Positions 63,972-64,000 of a stretch of DNA of 64,000 bases are shown in pieces. The position numbers and the translations under genes were made by a program. The DNA lies in assembly GCF_008386235.1 (NCBI RefSeq), contig NZ_CP040671.1, positions 2,544,001-2,608,000 on the forward strand, written 5' to 3'. The DNA is from Thermosynechococcus sp. CL-1 (lineage in GTDB: Bacteria > Cyanobacteriota > Cyanobacteriia > Thermosynechococcales > Thermosynechococcaceae). The notes beneath the pieces were generated by a model that ran no database searches, was not told the DNA's origin, and saw only the letters and a program-made list of their open reading frames with translations. How positions within the stretch are numbered: position 1 is the stretch's first letter; each line of letters starts with the position of its first letter.

Positions 63972-64000
63972 AAAATCCCCCTCCACAGGGGAGAGGGATC
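63972..64000 (+). terminator. Hairpin after the nuclease-like pair, cut by window edge
   Basis: ATCCCCCTCC pairs imperfectly with GGGGAGAGGGAT around a short ACA loop directly after the stop codon, and could end the transcript. Any following T run is beyond the window. Confidence 0.4.

Overview
This window is a cyanobacterial chromosome segment from the genus Thermosynechococcus, close to T. vestitus/elongatus BP-1. The evidence is the very frequent HIP1 octamer GCGATCGC, the set of oxygenic-photosynthesis genes (psb29/thf1, ndhN, chlH, vipp1-type PspA, ycf29-type regulator), and two proteins whose key residues sit at positions I remember from BP-1 literature: a PixJ photoreceptor with Cys494 and Cys522, and a Tll0287-type heme protein with Cys68 and a CxxCH ending at His145. 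Gene packing is very tight. Convergent neighbours usually abut or overlap at their stop codons. I see no CRISPR array, rRNA, intact prophage or group II intron; the only mobile element recognised is one decayed IS630-type copy.

Layout. 0-6.4 kb: a HAD hydrolase cut by the window edge, psb29, a DUF309 gene, dnaX, a TM2 gene with an apparent frameshift, ndhN, a DUF1614 membrane gene and an FHA-kinase. 6.6-13.4 kb: tRNA-Thr(TGT), a second Ser/Thr kinase, an MBL-fold protein with a degenerate metal motif, psiE-like, tyrA, an HtrA protease, a PMT-family glycosyltransferase and a CheY-like regulator. 13.4-16.2 kb: the cobalt ECF operon cbiMNQO. 16.4-23.1 kb: a small SepF protein, recF, DUF427, the Rre1/Ycf29 regulator, an M20 amidohydrolase, DUF4327 and the panC-cmk fusion. 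23.4-29.6 kb: a flotillin with a small membrane partner, a group 2 sigma factor, cobO, a PhzF-family gene, ndk and a TerC-family gene. 30-37.2 kb: an FkbM methyltransferase, a TPR protein divergent from an ECF-type ATPase, chlH, and a small exported PVYVVP-repeat protein.

37.3-52.5 kb: the sulfate transporter genes sbpA-cysT-cysW (no cysA alongside), hom, a fused phosphotransferase/ATPase, panB, a DnaJ protein, hisC, a pentapeptide protein, vipp1/pspA, an orphan EcfT, a pabB/trpE-family gene, and a three-gene run of DUF3122, a Tll0287-type heme protein and a sulfide:quinone-reductase-like flavoprotein, divergent from ssb. 52.7-53.8 kb: a DUF559 gene whose 5' end lies inside the terminal repeat of the decayed IS630 element. 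53.9-62.2 kb: the phototaxis operon pixG-H-I-J-L followed by an extra CheW-like gene. 62.5-64 kb: a recent tandem duplication of a coiled-coil/PD-(D/E)XK protein.

Functional links. The pix genes form one blue/green-light phototaxis pathway. chlH, psb29, ndhN and vipp1 serve photosynthetic membranes. cbiMNQO and cobO serve cobalt/B12. panB and panC-cmk are two pantothenate steps. The most interesting candidates for undescribed biology are the SQR-like/Tll0287-like/DUF3122 run with a dyad at its promoter, the palindromic shared Shine-Dalgarno between two divergent genes, the pattern of overlapping convergent stop codons, and the tandem nuclease-like pair with variable coiled-coil units.
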